From contig NZ_OMPS01000046.1 of NCBI RefSeq assembly GCF_900313035.1, forward strand, positions 372,001 through 436,000: DNA of 64,000 bases, read 5' to 3'. This DNA is from Ruegeria sp. EL01 (GTDB lineage: Bacteria > Pseudomonadota > Alphaproteobacteria > Rhodobacterales > Rhodobacteraceae). A model generated the notes under the pieces. It ran no database searches, had not been told where the DNA came from, and saw only the letters and a list, made by a program, of their open reading frames with translations. The position numbers and the translations under genes are program-made. Positions 25,498 to 33,482 of the stretch are shown here, piece by piece. Each line of letters begins with the position of its first letter. Position 1 is the stretch's first letter.

Positions 25498-26151
25498 TCA
25501 CCCGAGCGCAGACCAGAGCCCCAACACACCAACCAAAATCAGGCTAAGCGCCCAGATCAGTTCGAGATTGAACCAGCTGCGCGATAGAAACTGCAGGCCC
25601 AACCAGCGATAAACGGCATAGGCGAGAAGACCGCCGCCCAGGATCATCGCGGCGGTGTGGATCGCGGCGACCGCAAGAACCAGCAGGCCATTTGTGGCCA
25701 TGATCTCGGAGACGGCGCGGTGGCCTGCGTCCAGTTCATCCAGCCCGCAGAGCCCGAGGTAGATGGGCACCAGCATCAGGGCGGCCCCGTGCGCCAATGC
25801 CACCAGAAAGGACCACAGGGCCAGTTTGCTGGGCGGGATGCGGGACAGCATCCGCGGATGGCGGCGCGTGATAGCGATATAGAGGCCCATGGCGATGACA
25901 ATCAGAGCGGCGCCAATGCGGATTTCCTTTTGGTAATCCACCAGCACCGCCATCAGCGCGAAGGGCAAAAGCACCCCCAGCATGGCCACAAAATGCCCGC
26001 CCGCCAACGCCGCCAGCGCGCGCCACAGCGCCGATTGTCGTTGTTCCATCAATGCGGACGATACCGCCAGCGGCCATCCCATGCCGGGATTCAACCCGTG
26101 ATAAGCGCCGCTGACTACAACGGCCAGCCAAAGGCCAGCCGTTGATGTCAT
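25498..26151 (-). CDS. Polytopic membrane protein, NicO/UreH-like
   Basis: 217 residues from the ATG at 26151, with six predicted helices. Conserved-looking histidines are embedded in or next to membrane helices: GAYHGLNPGMGW near residue 17, AGGHFVAML near 50 and ALAHGAALMLVPIYLG near 116. That histidine layout resembles nickel/cobalt and related metal transporters of the NicO/UreH superfamily, but I cannot assign it firmly. It starts 14 nt after mtoX. Methanethiol oxidase needs copper, so metal delivery is a reasonable guess only. Confidence 0.6.
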   Translation of the reverse strand: MTSTAGLWLAVVVSGAYHGLNPGMGWPLAVSSALMEQRQSALWRALAALAGGHFVAMLGVLLPFALMAVLVDYQKEIRIGAALIVIAMGLYIAITRRHPRMLSRIPPSKLALWSFLVALAHGAALMLVPIYLGLCGLDELDAGHRAVSEIMATNGLLVLAVAAIHTAAMILGGGLLAYAVYRWLGLQFLSRSWFNLELIWALSLILVGVLGLWSALG

Positions 26152-26164
26152 CAACCATTCCAAA

Positions 26165-27565
26165 TCAGACGGAGGGGTAGCAGAAGCTGTCCGTCGAACA
26201 GTCGCCGCCTTCTAGCCGGATTTGGTGGGCACGGTAGCCGTCAGGAAAGTCGACCCAGAATTTCGGATCCAGTGTCAGACCTCCGTTCTCGCCGACATCA
26301 GCCTTGACCATGGCCGCGCCACGTTCACCGGGGTAGAATTGATCATCCCAGGTGGAATACAGCGAATTGGTCCAGTAGACCCGTTTGCCGTCACGGCTGA
26401 TTTCGACCATTTGCGGGCCGTAGCCAAAGTCCTGACCGTTTGGGTGTTTGGTCTTTTTGACGATCCCGCCGACCTCGACCTTACCGGCCAGTTTCGGGTT
26501 CATCGGGTCTGAGACATCGTATTGATGCATCTCACCGGTGCCCCAGCAGGCAACATACAGGTATTTGTCGTCCAGACTAAGGTCGATATCCGTGACCAGT
26601 GGTGGCACAGCCGAGAACCCCTTGAGCAACTCGGGCAGGTCATTCGGGTCTGCGGCTTGCGGGTCGATGGTGATGGTTTTCTTGGCTTCGAACGTGCCAT
26701 CATCATTGCGCCACCATGTGAAGATCGCGCCTTGCAGGTTGGTCGTGTCCACAACCACGCCGCAGAACCCATATTGCTTGACCGGGTCATGAGCAGGGCG
26801 GATCTCCAGCGCCATCTGATGGTTTTCCCCCAGATCAATGGTCTGGATATTGGTCCGGTTTCGCAGGTTCCAGAAATGGATGCTGTGCCCGTATTTGTTG
26901 GACAGCAAATCCTCGGCCACAATCCCGTTTTCATATTGCGGCGGCAGGCCCCATTCGGAACTGACCATGTAGTCGCGCGGCAGATTCCACCAGAAATCAT
27001 AGTGTTTGTCCTGTACGCCACGTTCGATTTCATAGCGTCCGATGATCTCAAAGCTTTCACAATCCATGATGAAGATGCCCGGAGGGCCATCTGTACCGTC
27101 CTTACCCGCACCGCCCAGGGTGCTGACATAGATGCCTTCGGGGCCGCAATGGATCGTATGTGGGCGGGAATACCCTGTCTTAGCAAAGACTTCTTCGGGT
27201 TCGATAATCTTGTGGATCTTCGCCTCCAGCGGGTTCTTCACATCGATGATGTAGATCCGGCTGGATCGAATGCCGGGAATGATCAAATACCGACGCTCGA
27301 GGAAGGCATGGCCACTAAGGGGCGACAAGGAAGACGAACAGGCGTTTCATCCGAAGTGGTGAAACTCATCACCTTTTTCCGGCATGATCACCTGATGCAC
27401 GATTTTGCCAAAGTCGTCCGATGTCGGATCGACATTCACAACCGCCAGCCCATCAGGTTGCGAAAAGTCAGGACTGAGCATCAGCGTAAAAGCAAGTGTC
27501 TCAGTCGGGCCCTCCATTGCCAGTTTGGCCGATGGATAAAAGGTAGGGTCCGGTCTTTGGTTCAT
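26165..27565 (-). pseudogene. mtoX: Methanethiol oxidase / selenium-binding protein 56, interrupted by in-frame TGA
   Basis: From the ATG at 27565 (GGGAGG just upstream) one frame runs to 26165 with a single interruption: codon 73, at 27347-27349, is TGA. The family has Trp there (HHxGWNACSS), so the likely change is TGG to TGA. The reading frame is the same on both sides, and all 393 downstream codons are intact (ERRYLIIPGIRSSRIYIID, LVTDIDLSLDDKYLYVACWGTG, final GGDCSTD). MtoX oxidises methanethiol, a product of DMSP demethylation, to formaldehyde, H2S and H2O2. It is co-oriented with the GntR gene. It may be a fresh nonsense mutation, a sequencing error, or a leaky stop. Confidence 0.85.
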
Positions 27566-27697
27566 AACGTCCTCCCGTAAGCAATTGATATTCAATTTTT
27601 ATTGAGAGTTCCGGTCTTGATGCCGGATGACATCCTTCTGCGTGCTCGTGTGCCCTTGTGCCTGTTTCTTTGCCTCGAATTCGGGCCTGATGTGGGA

Positions 27698-28429
27698 TCA
27701 GGCGGGTTTGCGTCGCCGCTCAGCCACATCATGGGCTAGCAGACGTGTGTAGGATTCAAGATCGACCAAAGTATTGTCTACGGTCTCGGCGTCCCGCGCC
27801 TCAAGCGCGTCGGCGATTTTCTCATGCAACAGAATGATTTCTTCGCGGGAACGCGCAGTGAAGGTGATCATGTTCATCAAGGGCTGCATCGCTTCGACAG
27901 CGCCAGCCAGTTGGTAGGACAACACCGGGTTGCCTGCGCCATCGACCAGGGCCCGGTGGAAGGCCACATCTGAGGCGCAGAAAGCCTCATCCGTCAGACC
28001 GGGTTGAGACTGCCGAAAAATCTCGGCGCGCATAGTGGCCAGTTGATCCGCTGTGCGCCGTTCCGCCGACATAGGCGCGCAGGCCCGTTCCAGCGCATAT
28101 CGCGCCTCGCATGCTGTGTCGAAGGTCACCGCATTCATCGACAGCAACAGGGTCGAGGTGGTGACTTGCTGCGAATAGGCGTCCTGAAAGCTCAGCCGAT
28201 TGACAAATGCCCCCCCGGAAGCGCCGCGTTGCGTCCGGATCAGCGATTGCGCGGCCAGACGTTTCAAGGCTTCTCGTACGGTGGGGCGCGAAACCTGAAA
28301 CTGATCCGACAATTCGGCTTCGGACGGCAAGCGTTCATCGACGATCAACTCTCCGGACACAATGGCATCGCGGATGGCCTGTGCAATTTGGGCAGACAGG
28401 TCAGCAGGTTTTTGAGGGTCGATTTTCAT
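27698..28429 (-). CDS. GntR-family (FadR/FCD) regulator of the DMSP locus
   Basis: 243 residues from the ATG at 28429. An N-terminal winged helix-turn-helix (RLPSEAELSDQFQVSRPTVREALKRL, residues 33-59) precedes an all-helical FCD ligand domain (about 90-225) with the conserved Asp/His metal-binding positions (DVAFHRALV). A GntR gene divergent from dmdA is known in Ruegeria pomeroyi, so this is most likely the repressor of the dmd genes. Here DUF2182, DUF1326 and DinB genes lie between it and dmdA. Candidate operators are at 28459-28485. Confidence 0.85.
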   Translation of the reverse strand: MKIDPQKPADLSAQIAQAIRDAIVSGELIVDERLPSEAELSDQFQVSRPTVREALKRLAAQSLIRTQRGASGGAFVNRLSFQDAYSQQVTTSTLLLSMNAVTFDTACEARYALERACAPMSAERRTADQLATMRAEIFRQSQPGLTDEAFCASDVAFHRALVDGAGNPVLSYQLAGAVEAMQPLMNMITFTARSREEIILLHEKIADALEARDAETVDNTLVDLESYTRLLAHDVAERRRKPA

Positions 28430-28458
28430 GTTTCGGGAACCGTGGATCAATTTTTATT

Positions 28459-28485
28459 TGTCTGACATTTAAAAGTCTGACATTT
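28459..28485 (+). promoter_or_regulatory. Candidate GntR operators upstream of the DUF2182-dmdA genes
   Basis: TGTCTGACA (28459-28467) is a 9 bp palindrome of the form seen in FCD-GntR operators. The 11-mer GTCTGACATTT occurs at 28460-28470 and again at 28475-28485, a 15 bp period. Both sit in the 68 nt between the divergent starts. Confidence 0.55.
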
Positions 28486-28497
28486 GAAAAGCAAGAG

Positions 28498-29307
28498 ATG
28501 AGTCGGGAGGGACACGTGAGTCGCGCAATGCTTCGCAGCGGTTTATGGCTGGGCTTTTACGCCATGATCCTGTGGTCATGGTGGATCATGTTCTCGATGA
28601 GCCGGGACATGGATCTGGATTGGATTGGTCGTCCGGGCCCAATGGGCGAGGCGATGCGCGCCATGGACCCGCGCATGGACATGTACATGCCCATGGCCAA
28701 GTTCGGCCCGTTGTTCTGGATGTGGGCAATCATGATGGCGGCGATGATGCTGCCGACGTTGGTGCCCACCTTGCGCAGCTATGAAGACCTGATCCGCAGC
28801 GCTGACGGGTCGCGCGCCGGGTGGTTGGGCGTATTGACCGGTTATTTCGTAGTGTGGGTTGGTTTTGCCGCCCTGATCACGGGTATTCAGCTTGTATTGC
28901 TGTTTGGCGGCGTTGTGGACATGCTGGGCATAGCCAAATCCAACTGGATCGCAGGCGGATTGCTGATCGCTGTTGGCGCTTTCCAGTTCACCCGTGCGAA
29001 AGAGGTCTGTCATGGCGTGTGCCACGCCCCAATGACCTATTTCCTGGGCCACTGGAAACCCGGTTTTACAGGCGGCCTGCGCATGGGTCTTGGATTGGGC
29101 GCGTTCTGTGTCGGCTGTTGCTGGGGCTTTATGGCGCTGGGGTTCGTTGGCGGTGTCATGAGCCTGTTGTGGATGGGGCTGGCAACCCTGTTCATGGTTT
29201 TGGAAAAACTCCCCCAGATCGGTCATGTCGTGACCCGACCGATGGGGTTCTTATTGATCGCAGGCGGCGCCGCACTGCTGATCTATCCCATTGTATACGG
29301 AGGATAA
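28498..29307 (+). CDS. DUF2182 integral membrane protein (predicted metal-binding)
   Basis: 269 residues from the ATG at 28498; a GTG at 28516 has the better ribosome site (GGGAGG at 28505-28510) and may be the true start. About six membrane helices. Methionines are heavily clustered in residues 25-85 (for instance MDMYMPMAKFG and WAIMMAAMMLP), and His/Cys pairs occur in VCHGVCHAP and FCVGCCWG. This composition suggests soft-metal binding, likely copper; the family's function is not established. It is followed 4 nt later by its usual partner DUF1326. Confidence 0.75.
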   Translation: MSREGHVSRAMLRSGLWLGFYAMILWSWWIMFSMSRDMDLDWIGRPGPMGEAMRAMDPRMDMYMPMAKFGPLFWMWAIMMAAMMLPTLVPTLRSYEDLIRSADGSRAGWLGVLTGYFVVWVGFAALITGIQLVLLFGGVVDMLGIAKSNWIAGGLLIAVGAFQFTRAKEVCHGVCHAPMTYFLGHWKPGFTGGLRMGLGLGAFCVGCCWGFMALGFVGGVMSLLWMGLATLFMVLEKLPQIGHVVTRPMGFLLIAGGAALLIYPIVYGG

Positions 29308-29311
29308 GCCT

Positions 29312-30016
29312 ATGGCTAAAAACAGAAAACCAGAATCCGACAGGTTGCCTATTAGTCAACGGATCGACAGTCGCATGCCCAACCCAAAGCGGCGCGAGAT
29401 GAGCCCGACGGAATGGTCTATCAAAGGTGAGCTGATCCTGAACTGTTCCTGTGATGTGTTTTGTCCCTGCGTTGTGTCTCTGGGCGCGCACCCGCCGACC
29501 GAAGGGCATTGCCACGCTTGGATGGGCGTGATCATCGATGAAGGCCATTTCGAAGGTGAGGACCTGTCGGGTCTGAATGTGGGTCTGCTGGTCGATATCC
29601 CCGGACGCATGGGTGAGGGGCAGTGGAAGGTCGCGGCTTATGTGGACGAGCGGGCCAGCGGCAAAGCGTACAATGGTCTGCTACAAATCTTCAGCGGTCA
29701 GGCGGGAGGAACCACGGGTCTGTTCACCATGCTGGTCAGCGAAATCATCGGTGCCGAACGCGCCCCGGTCCAGATCGAGCGGGACGGCAACAAGCGTCGG
29801 ATCGCGATTGGGCGCAAGATACAGGGCGAGATCGAAATGCTGGCGGGTCAGGACCCGGAGCACCCGGTCATGGTGTCGAACTCAAAATACTGGATGGGTC
29901 CGGACATCATCGTAGCCCGTGGGACCAAATCGCGGGTGCGTGACTATGGCCGCATTTGGGACTTTGGCGGTAAATCCGCCGAAATTTGCCCCATCGACTG
30001 GCATGGACCAAAGTGA
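29312..30016 (+). CDS. DUF1326 cysteine-motif protein
   Basis: 234 residues, ATG at 29312 after GGAGG. The DUF1326 domain begins with the cluster Cys45, Cys47, Cys51, Cys53 (CSCDVFCPC), followed by GHCHAWMGV; the rest is predicted beta-rich. The four cysteines and nearby histidines look like a metal site. DUF1326 and DUF2182 genes are commonly adjacent, which suggests one functional unit. Its stop overlaps the DinB start by 1 nt. Confidence 0.78.
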   Translation: MAKNRKPESDRLPISQRIDSRMPNPKRREMSPTEWSIKGELILNCSCDVFCPCVVSLGAHPPTEGHCHAWMGVIIDEGHFEGEDLSGLNVGLLVDIPGRMGEGQWKVAAYVDERASGKAYNGLLQIFSGQAGGTTGLFTMLVSEIIGAERAPVQIERDGNKRRIAIGRKIQGEIEMLAGQDPEHPVMVSNSKYWMGPDIIVARGTKSRVRDYGRIWDFGGKSAEICPIDWHGPK

Positions 30017-30522
30017 TGATCACCCGTGCCTATGTCCGCGAAATGGCGCGCTATAACACGTGGCAAAACAACCAGTTGGCAGAGTTCTTTGGAGGCTTGA
30101 CCCAAGAAGAATTAACACGCGAGCGTGGGGCTTTTTTCGGGTCGATCCTGGGGACGGCAAACCATTTGCTCTGGGGCGACTGGATCTGGATGTCGCGCTT
30201 TGACAAAGGCGAAGGCCCCAATTGCGGAATACCGGAAAGCACCGCGATCTGCGCGGATCTGAGCGAATGGCAACCGCTGCGAAGCACCATGGATTCGCGC
30301 ATAACAGACTGGGCCAAGAGCTTGGGCGATGGCCCTTTAACGGGTGAGTTCACGTGGTTTTCAGCTGCGAAACAAGACGATGTTACAGTGCCTTACGCAC
30401 GAAGCATCATCCATTTCTTCAATCACCAGACCCATCACCGGGGACAAATCCACAAAATGCTGACTGAAACCGGCTCAGCCGCGCCTGTCAGCGATCTTGT
30501 CTTTATGCCAAAGGAGGTGTGA
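30016..30522 (+). CDS. DinB-family four-helix protein
   Basis: 168 residues from the ATG at 30016. DinB/YfiT-like fold with the metal-binding histidine triad His50 (TANHLLWGD), His137 and His141 (FNHQTHHRGQ). Proteins of this fold include thiol-dependent S-transferases (bacillithiol, mycothiol) and enzymes of unknown role. Placed directly before dmdA with no gap (dmdA starts at the next base), so it is in the dmd operon. Its substrate is unknown; a thiol-linked role in the pathway is inference. Confidence 0.78.
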   Translation: MITRAYVREMARYNTWQNNQLAEFFGGLTQEELTRERGAFFGSILGTANHLLWGDWIWMSRFDKGEGPNCGIPESTAICADLSEWQPLRSTMDSRITDWAKSLGDGPLTGEFTWFSAAKQDDVTVPYARSIIHFFNHQTHHRGQIHKMLTETGSAAPVSDLVFMPKEV

Positions 30523-31626
30523 ATGCCGCAGATTTCCTTGTCGCGCCGCTTGCGGCGAACACCATTCTCCGACGGTGTCCAAGCTGCAGGCGTGAAAGCG
30601 TATACGGTTTATAACCATATGTTATTGCCCACGGTTTTCGAAAGCGTACAGGTTGATTATCGACACCTGAAGGACCATGTTCAAGTTTGGGATGTGTCCT
30701 GCGAGCGGCAGGTCGAACTGCGCGGCCCCGATGCGGCGCGGTTGATGCAGATGCTGACGCCCCGAGATTTGCGTGGCATGCTGCCGGGCCAGTGCTTTTA
30801 CGTGCCTATCGTCGATGAAACAGGTGGCATGTTGAACGATCCGGTCGCTGTTAAACTGTCCGAGGATCGTTGGTGGGTTTCTATCGCCGACAGCGATTTG
30901 TTGCTGTGGGTCAAGGGCTTGGCCAACGGCTATCGACTGGACGTGTTGGTGGATGAGCCGGACGTGTCACCGCTGGCTGTGCAGGGACCAAAGGCCGAAG
31001 ACCTGATGGCGCGTGTCTTTGGCGACCGGGTGCGGGACATTCGGTTCTTCAAGTTTGACATGTTCCAGTTCGAAGGTCGGGATCTGGCCGTCGCACGCTC
31101 GGGGTATTCCAAGCAGGGCGGTTTTGAGATCTATGTCGAAGGCGGGGATATCGGTATGCCTTTGTGGAATGCGCTGTTCGCTGCGGGCGAGGACCTTCAA
31201 GTGCGCGCCGGATGTCCGAATTTGATCGAGCGGATCGAAGGTGGCTTGCTGTCTTATGGCAACGACATGACCGACGATAACACTCCGCATGAATGCGGGT
31301 TGGGCAAGTTCTGCAACACTCATACAGCGATTGGCTGCATCGGTCGGGACGCCTTGCTGCGCGTCGCCAAGGAAGGACCTGTTCAGCAAATCCGGCCAAT
31401 CGCGATCGAAGGAGACGCAGTGCCGCCATGTGATGGTCCCTGGCCGGTATATGCAAATGGCAAACGGGTGGGGCAGGTGACATCTTCTGCCTGGTCCCCG
31501 GATTTCAAAACAAACGTGTCGATCGGTATGCTGAGGTTGAGCCACTGGGATGCCGGTACGAATGTGGAGGTCGAGACACCTGACGGCATGCGCCGCGCAA
31601 CGGTGCAAGAGAGGTTCTGGATTTAA
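30523..31626 (+). CDS. dmdA: DMSP demethylase DmdA
   Basis: 367 residues, ATG at 30523 with GGAGGTG upstream. A GcvT-like tetrahydrofolate-dependent enzyme whose sequence closely follows Roseobacter DmdA: TPFSDGVQAAGVKAYTVYNH at the N-terminus, VWDVSCERQVELRGPDAARL, and ARSGYSKQGGFEIYVEG and SYGNDMTDDNTPHECGLGKF in the core. It moves a methyl group from dimethylsulfoniopropionate to tetrahydrofolate, giving methylmercaptopropionate. acuI follows, as in Ruegeria pomeroyi. This placement separates it from ordinary glycine-cleavage GcvT. Confidence 0.93.
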   Translation: MPQISLSRRLRRTPFSDGVQAAGVKAYTVYNHMLLPTVFESVQVDYRHLKDHVQVWDVSCERQVELRGPDAARLMQMLTPRDLRGMLPGQCFYVPIVDETGGMLNDPVAVKLSEDRWWVSIADSDLLLWVKGLANGYRLDVLVDEPDVSPLAVQGPKAEDLMARVFGDRVRDIRFFKFDMFQFEGRDLAVARSGYSKQGGFEIYVEGGDIGMPLWNALFAAGEDLQVRAGCPNLIERIEGGLLSYGNDMTDDNTPHECGLGKFCNTHTAIGCIGRDALLRVAKEGPVQQIRPIAIEGDAVPPCDGPWPVYANGKRVGQVTSSAWSPDFKTNVSIGMLRLSHWDAGTNVEVETPDGMRRATVQERFWI

Positions 31627-31634
31627 CGTGGTAT

Positions 31635-31692
31635 GGGGGCTCTGCCCCCGTTGCTGCGCAACTCCCCCGGGATATTTTTGGCCAGATGAAGT
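31635..31692 (+). repeat. REP-like palindromic repeat between dmdA and acuI
   Basis: A stem GGGGGC-TCT-GCCCCC (31635-31649) is followed by a GTTGCTGCGCAACTCCCCCG segment and then GGGATATTTTTGGCCAGATG. I recognise this composition as a dispersed intergenic repeat common in Roseobacter genomes; no second copy is visible in this window. It could end or weaken transcription between the two genes. Confidence 0.6.
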
Positions 31693-31729
31693 GTGAATCC
31701 GGTCGCGAAACAACGAAAGGAAGCTTTGG

Positions 31730-32725
31730 ATGTTCAATGCATTGGTGATGGAAAAGGATGAGGAAAGCGGTTTGGCGAGCGCCTCGGTTCAGCAGCTTTC
31801 TTTGGATGCGCTGCCACATGGCGACGTGACTGTGGCTGTCGAGTATTCCACCGTGAACTATAAAGACGGTTTGTGCATGTCGCCAAAAGGGGGCGGGTTG
31901 GTGCGGTCTTATCCTCATGTGCCCGGCATCGATTACGCCGGTACGGTCGAGGCGTCCTCGGATGATCGTTACAAGCCCGGTGACAAGGTTGTTCTGACCG
32001 GTTGGCGCGTGGGCGAGGCGCATTGGGGTGGCTATTCACAGAAAGCCAACGCTTTGGCGGACTGGCTGGTGCCCTTGCCAGACGGTCTGGATGCGCGTCA
32101 GGCTATGGCAGTCGGAACCGCTGGCTTTACCGCGATGCTGGCCGTTATGGCTTTGGAAGATCATGGCATGACACCCGATCACGGGCCCGTGCTGGTGACT
32201 GGCGCTGCGGGTGGCGTCGGATCGGTTGCGACGGCTATTCTGGGTCATCTGGGCTATGAGGTTGCGGCTGTCACGGGCCGCCCGGAAACCGGAGATTACC
32301 TCAAATCCCTTGGGGCCACGACAATTGTTCCGCGTGATGAGCTGAACGAGACCACCAAACGCCCGCTGGAGAGCGAAAACTGGGCGGGTTGTGTTGATGC
32401 GGTTGGCGGCGAAATGCTGGCGCGTGTGTTGGGGCAAATGAAGTACGGCGCGTCCGTTGCCGCGGTTGGTCTGGCGGGCGGGGCGGCATTGCCTGCAACC
32501 GTTATTCCGTTCCTGTTGCGGGGGGTGAACCTGCTGGGTATCGACAGCGTCATGCAGCCTTATGACAACCGCGTTCGGGCCTGGCAGCGCGTCGCCACAG
32601 ACTTGCCGATGGACAAGCTGGAAGCGATGGTTCACCCGGCCGCTTTGTCCGATCTTTCCCAGCTGGGCGCAGACATTCTGAAAGGTCAGGTCAAGGGCCG
32701 TGTGGTTGTTGATGTGAACGCCTGA
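31730..32725 (+). CDS. acuI: Acrylyl-CoA reductase (NADPH) AcuI
   Basis: 331 residues of the zinc-free medium-chain reductase family YhdH/YhfP: VEYSTVNYKDGL near residue 40, PGIDYAGTV near 65, and the NADPH-binding VTGAAGGVGSVA near 155. AcuI reduces the toxic acryloyl-CoA produced during DMSP catabolism to propionyl-CoA. It lies 103 nt after dmdA, the same order as in Ruegeria pomeroyi. Confidence 0.92.
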   Translation: MFNALVMEKDEESGLASASVQQLSLDALPHGDVTVAVEYSTVNYKDGLCMSPKGGGLVRSYPHVPGIDYAGTVEASSDDRYKPGDKVVLTGWRVGEAHWGGYSQKANALADWLVPLPDGLDARQAMAVGTAGFTAMLAVMALEDHGMTPDHGPVLVTGAAGGVGSVATAILGHLGYEVAAVTGRPETGDYLKSLGATTIVPRDELNETTKRPLESENWAGCVDAVGGEMLARVLGQMKYGASVAAVGLAGGAALPATVIPFLLRGVNLLGIDSVMQPYDNRVRAWQRVATDLPMDKLEAMVHPAALSDLSQLGADILKGQVKGRVVVDVNA

Positions 32726-32742
32726 AGGCAAAACACACCCTT

Positions 32743-32774
32743 TAACCGGCTGACCCGCAGGTTGGCCGGTTTTC
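32743..32774 (+). terminator. Terminator of acuI
   Basis: 7 bp stem AACCGGC (32743-32749) with GCCGGTT (32765-32771), an inner ACC/GGT stem, then Ts to 32773. It closes the dmd operon 18 nt after the acuI stop. Confidence 0.75.
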
Positions 32775-32909
32775 CAACTAAGATGTTGACGAAAAATGGC
32801 CGAAACAACTCTGGCCATTGGTACAATTCCTGATCATGATTGCTATACATCCCAATTGTGATGGCTTAAGACCCATCCAAACATCACCTGAAGACGGGGA
32901 GTGAGCAGC

Positions 32910-33473
32910 ATGTCTGACGACTTTGAATTGGACACCGATGATTTGAAACGCCGCATGGATGGCGCGATGGCTAATCTCAGAACCGAATTCGCCTCGCTGC
33001 GGACCGGTCGCGCGTCGGCCTCGATGCTCGAACCTGTGATGGTGGACGCCTATGGCGCGATGACACCGATCAACCAGGTGGGCACAGTAAACGTCCCGGA
33101 ACCGCGTATGGTCACGGTCAATGTTTGGGACAAGGGCCTTGTGGGCAAAGTGGAAAAAGCGATCCGCGAAAGCGGGTTAGGGATCAATCCTCAGCTGAAT
33201 GGCACGATCATCATGCTGCCGATCCCGGAACTGAACGAAGAACGCCGCCGCGAGTTGACTAAGGTGGCCGGGCAATATGCGGAAAGCGCGCGTGTGTCCG
33301 TTCGCAACGTTCGTCGTGACGGCATGGACCAGATCAAGAAGGCCAAGGCCGACGGCATGTCCGAAGATGATCAGAAATTCTGGGAAAGCGAAGTTCAGGA
33401 CCTGACGGACGAGATGATCAAGGCCGTGGATGCCGCGCTTGAGAACAAGCAGTCCGAAATCATGCAGGTCTGA
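32910..33473 (+). CDS. frr: Ribosome recycling factor
   Basis: 187 residues from the ATG at 32910 (GGGGAG 7 nt upstream). It splits post-termination ribosomes with EF-G. The three-helix family pattern is complete: [21 protein letters not shown], the [13 protein letters not shown] segment and [17 protein letters not shown]. Followed by uppS after 9 nt, it opens the envelope cluster. Confidence 0.96.
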   Translation: MSDDFELDTDDLKRRMDGAMANLRTEFASLRTGRASASMLEPVMVDAYGAMTPINQVGTVNVPEPRMVTVNVWDKGLVGKVEKAIRESGLGINPQLNGTIIMLPIPELNEERRRELTKVAGQYAESARVSVRNVRRDGMDQIKKAKADGMSEDDQKFWESEVQDLTDEMIKAVDAALENKQSEIMQV

Positions 33474-33482
33474 ACCGGTACA

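Noticed and set aside
27347-27349. Selenocysteine at the mtoX TGA
   Set aside because: The family has Trp, not Cys, at this position, and I see no convincing SECIS-like hairpin in the bases right after the TGA. Kept only as a test in the finding.
26522-27580. 352-codon open frame on the plus strand opposite mtoX
   Set aside because: Its translation has no recognisable domain and simply mirrors the mtoX frame; antisense open frames are common in this GC-rich DNA.
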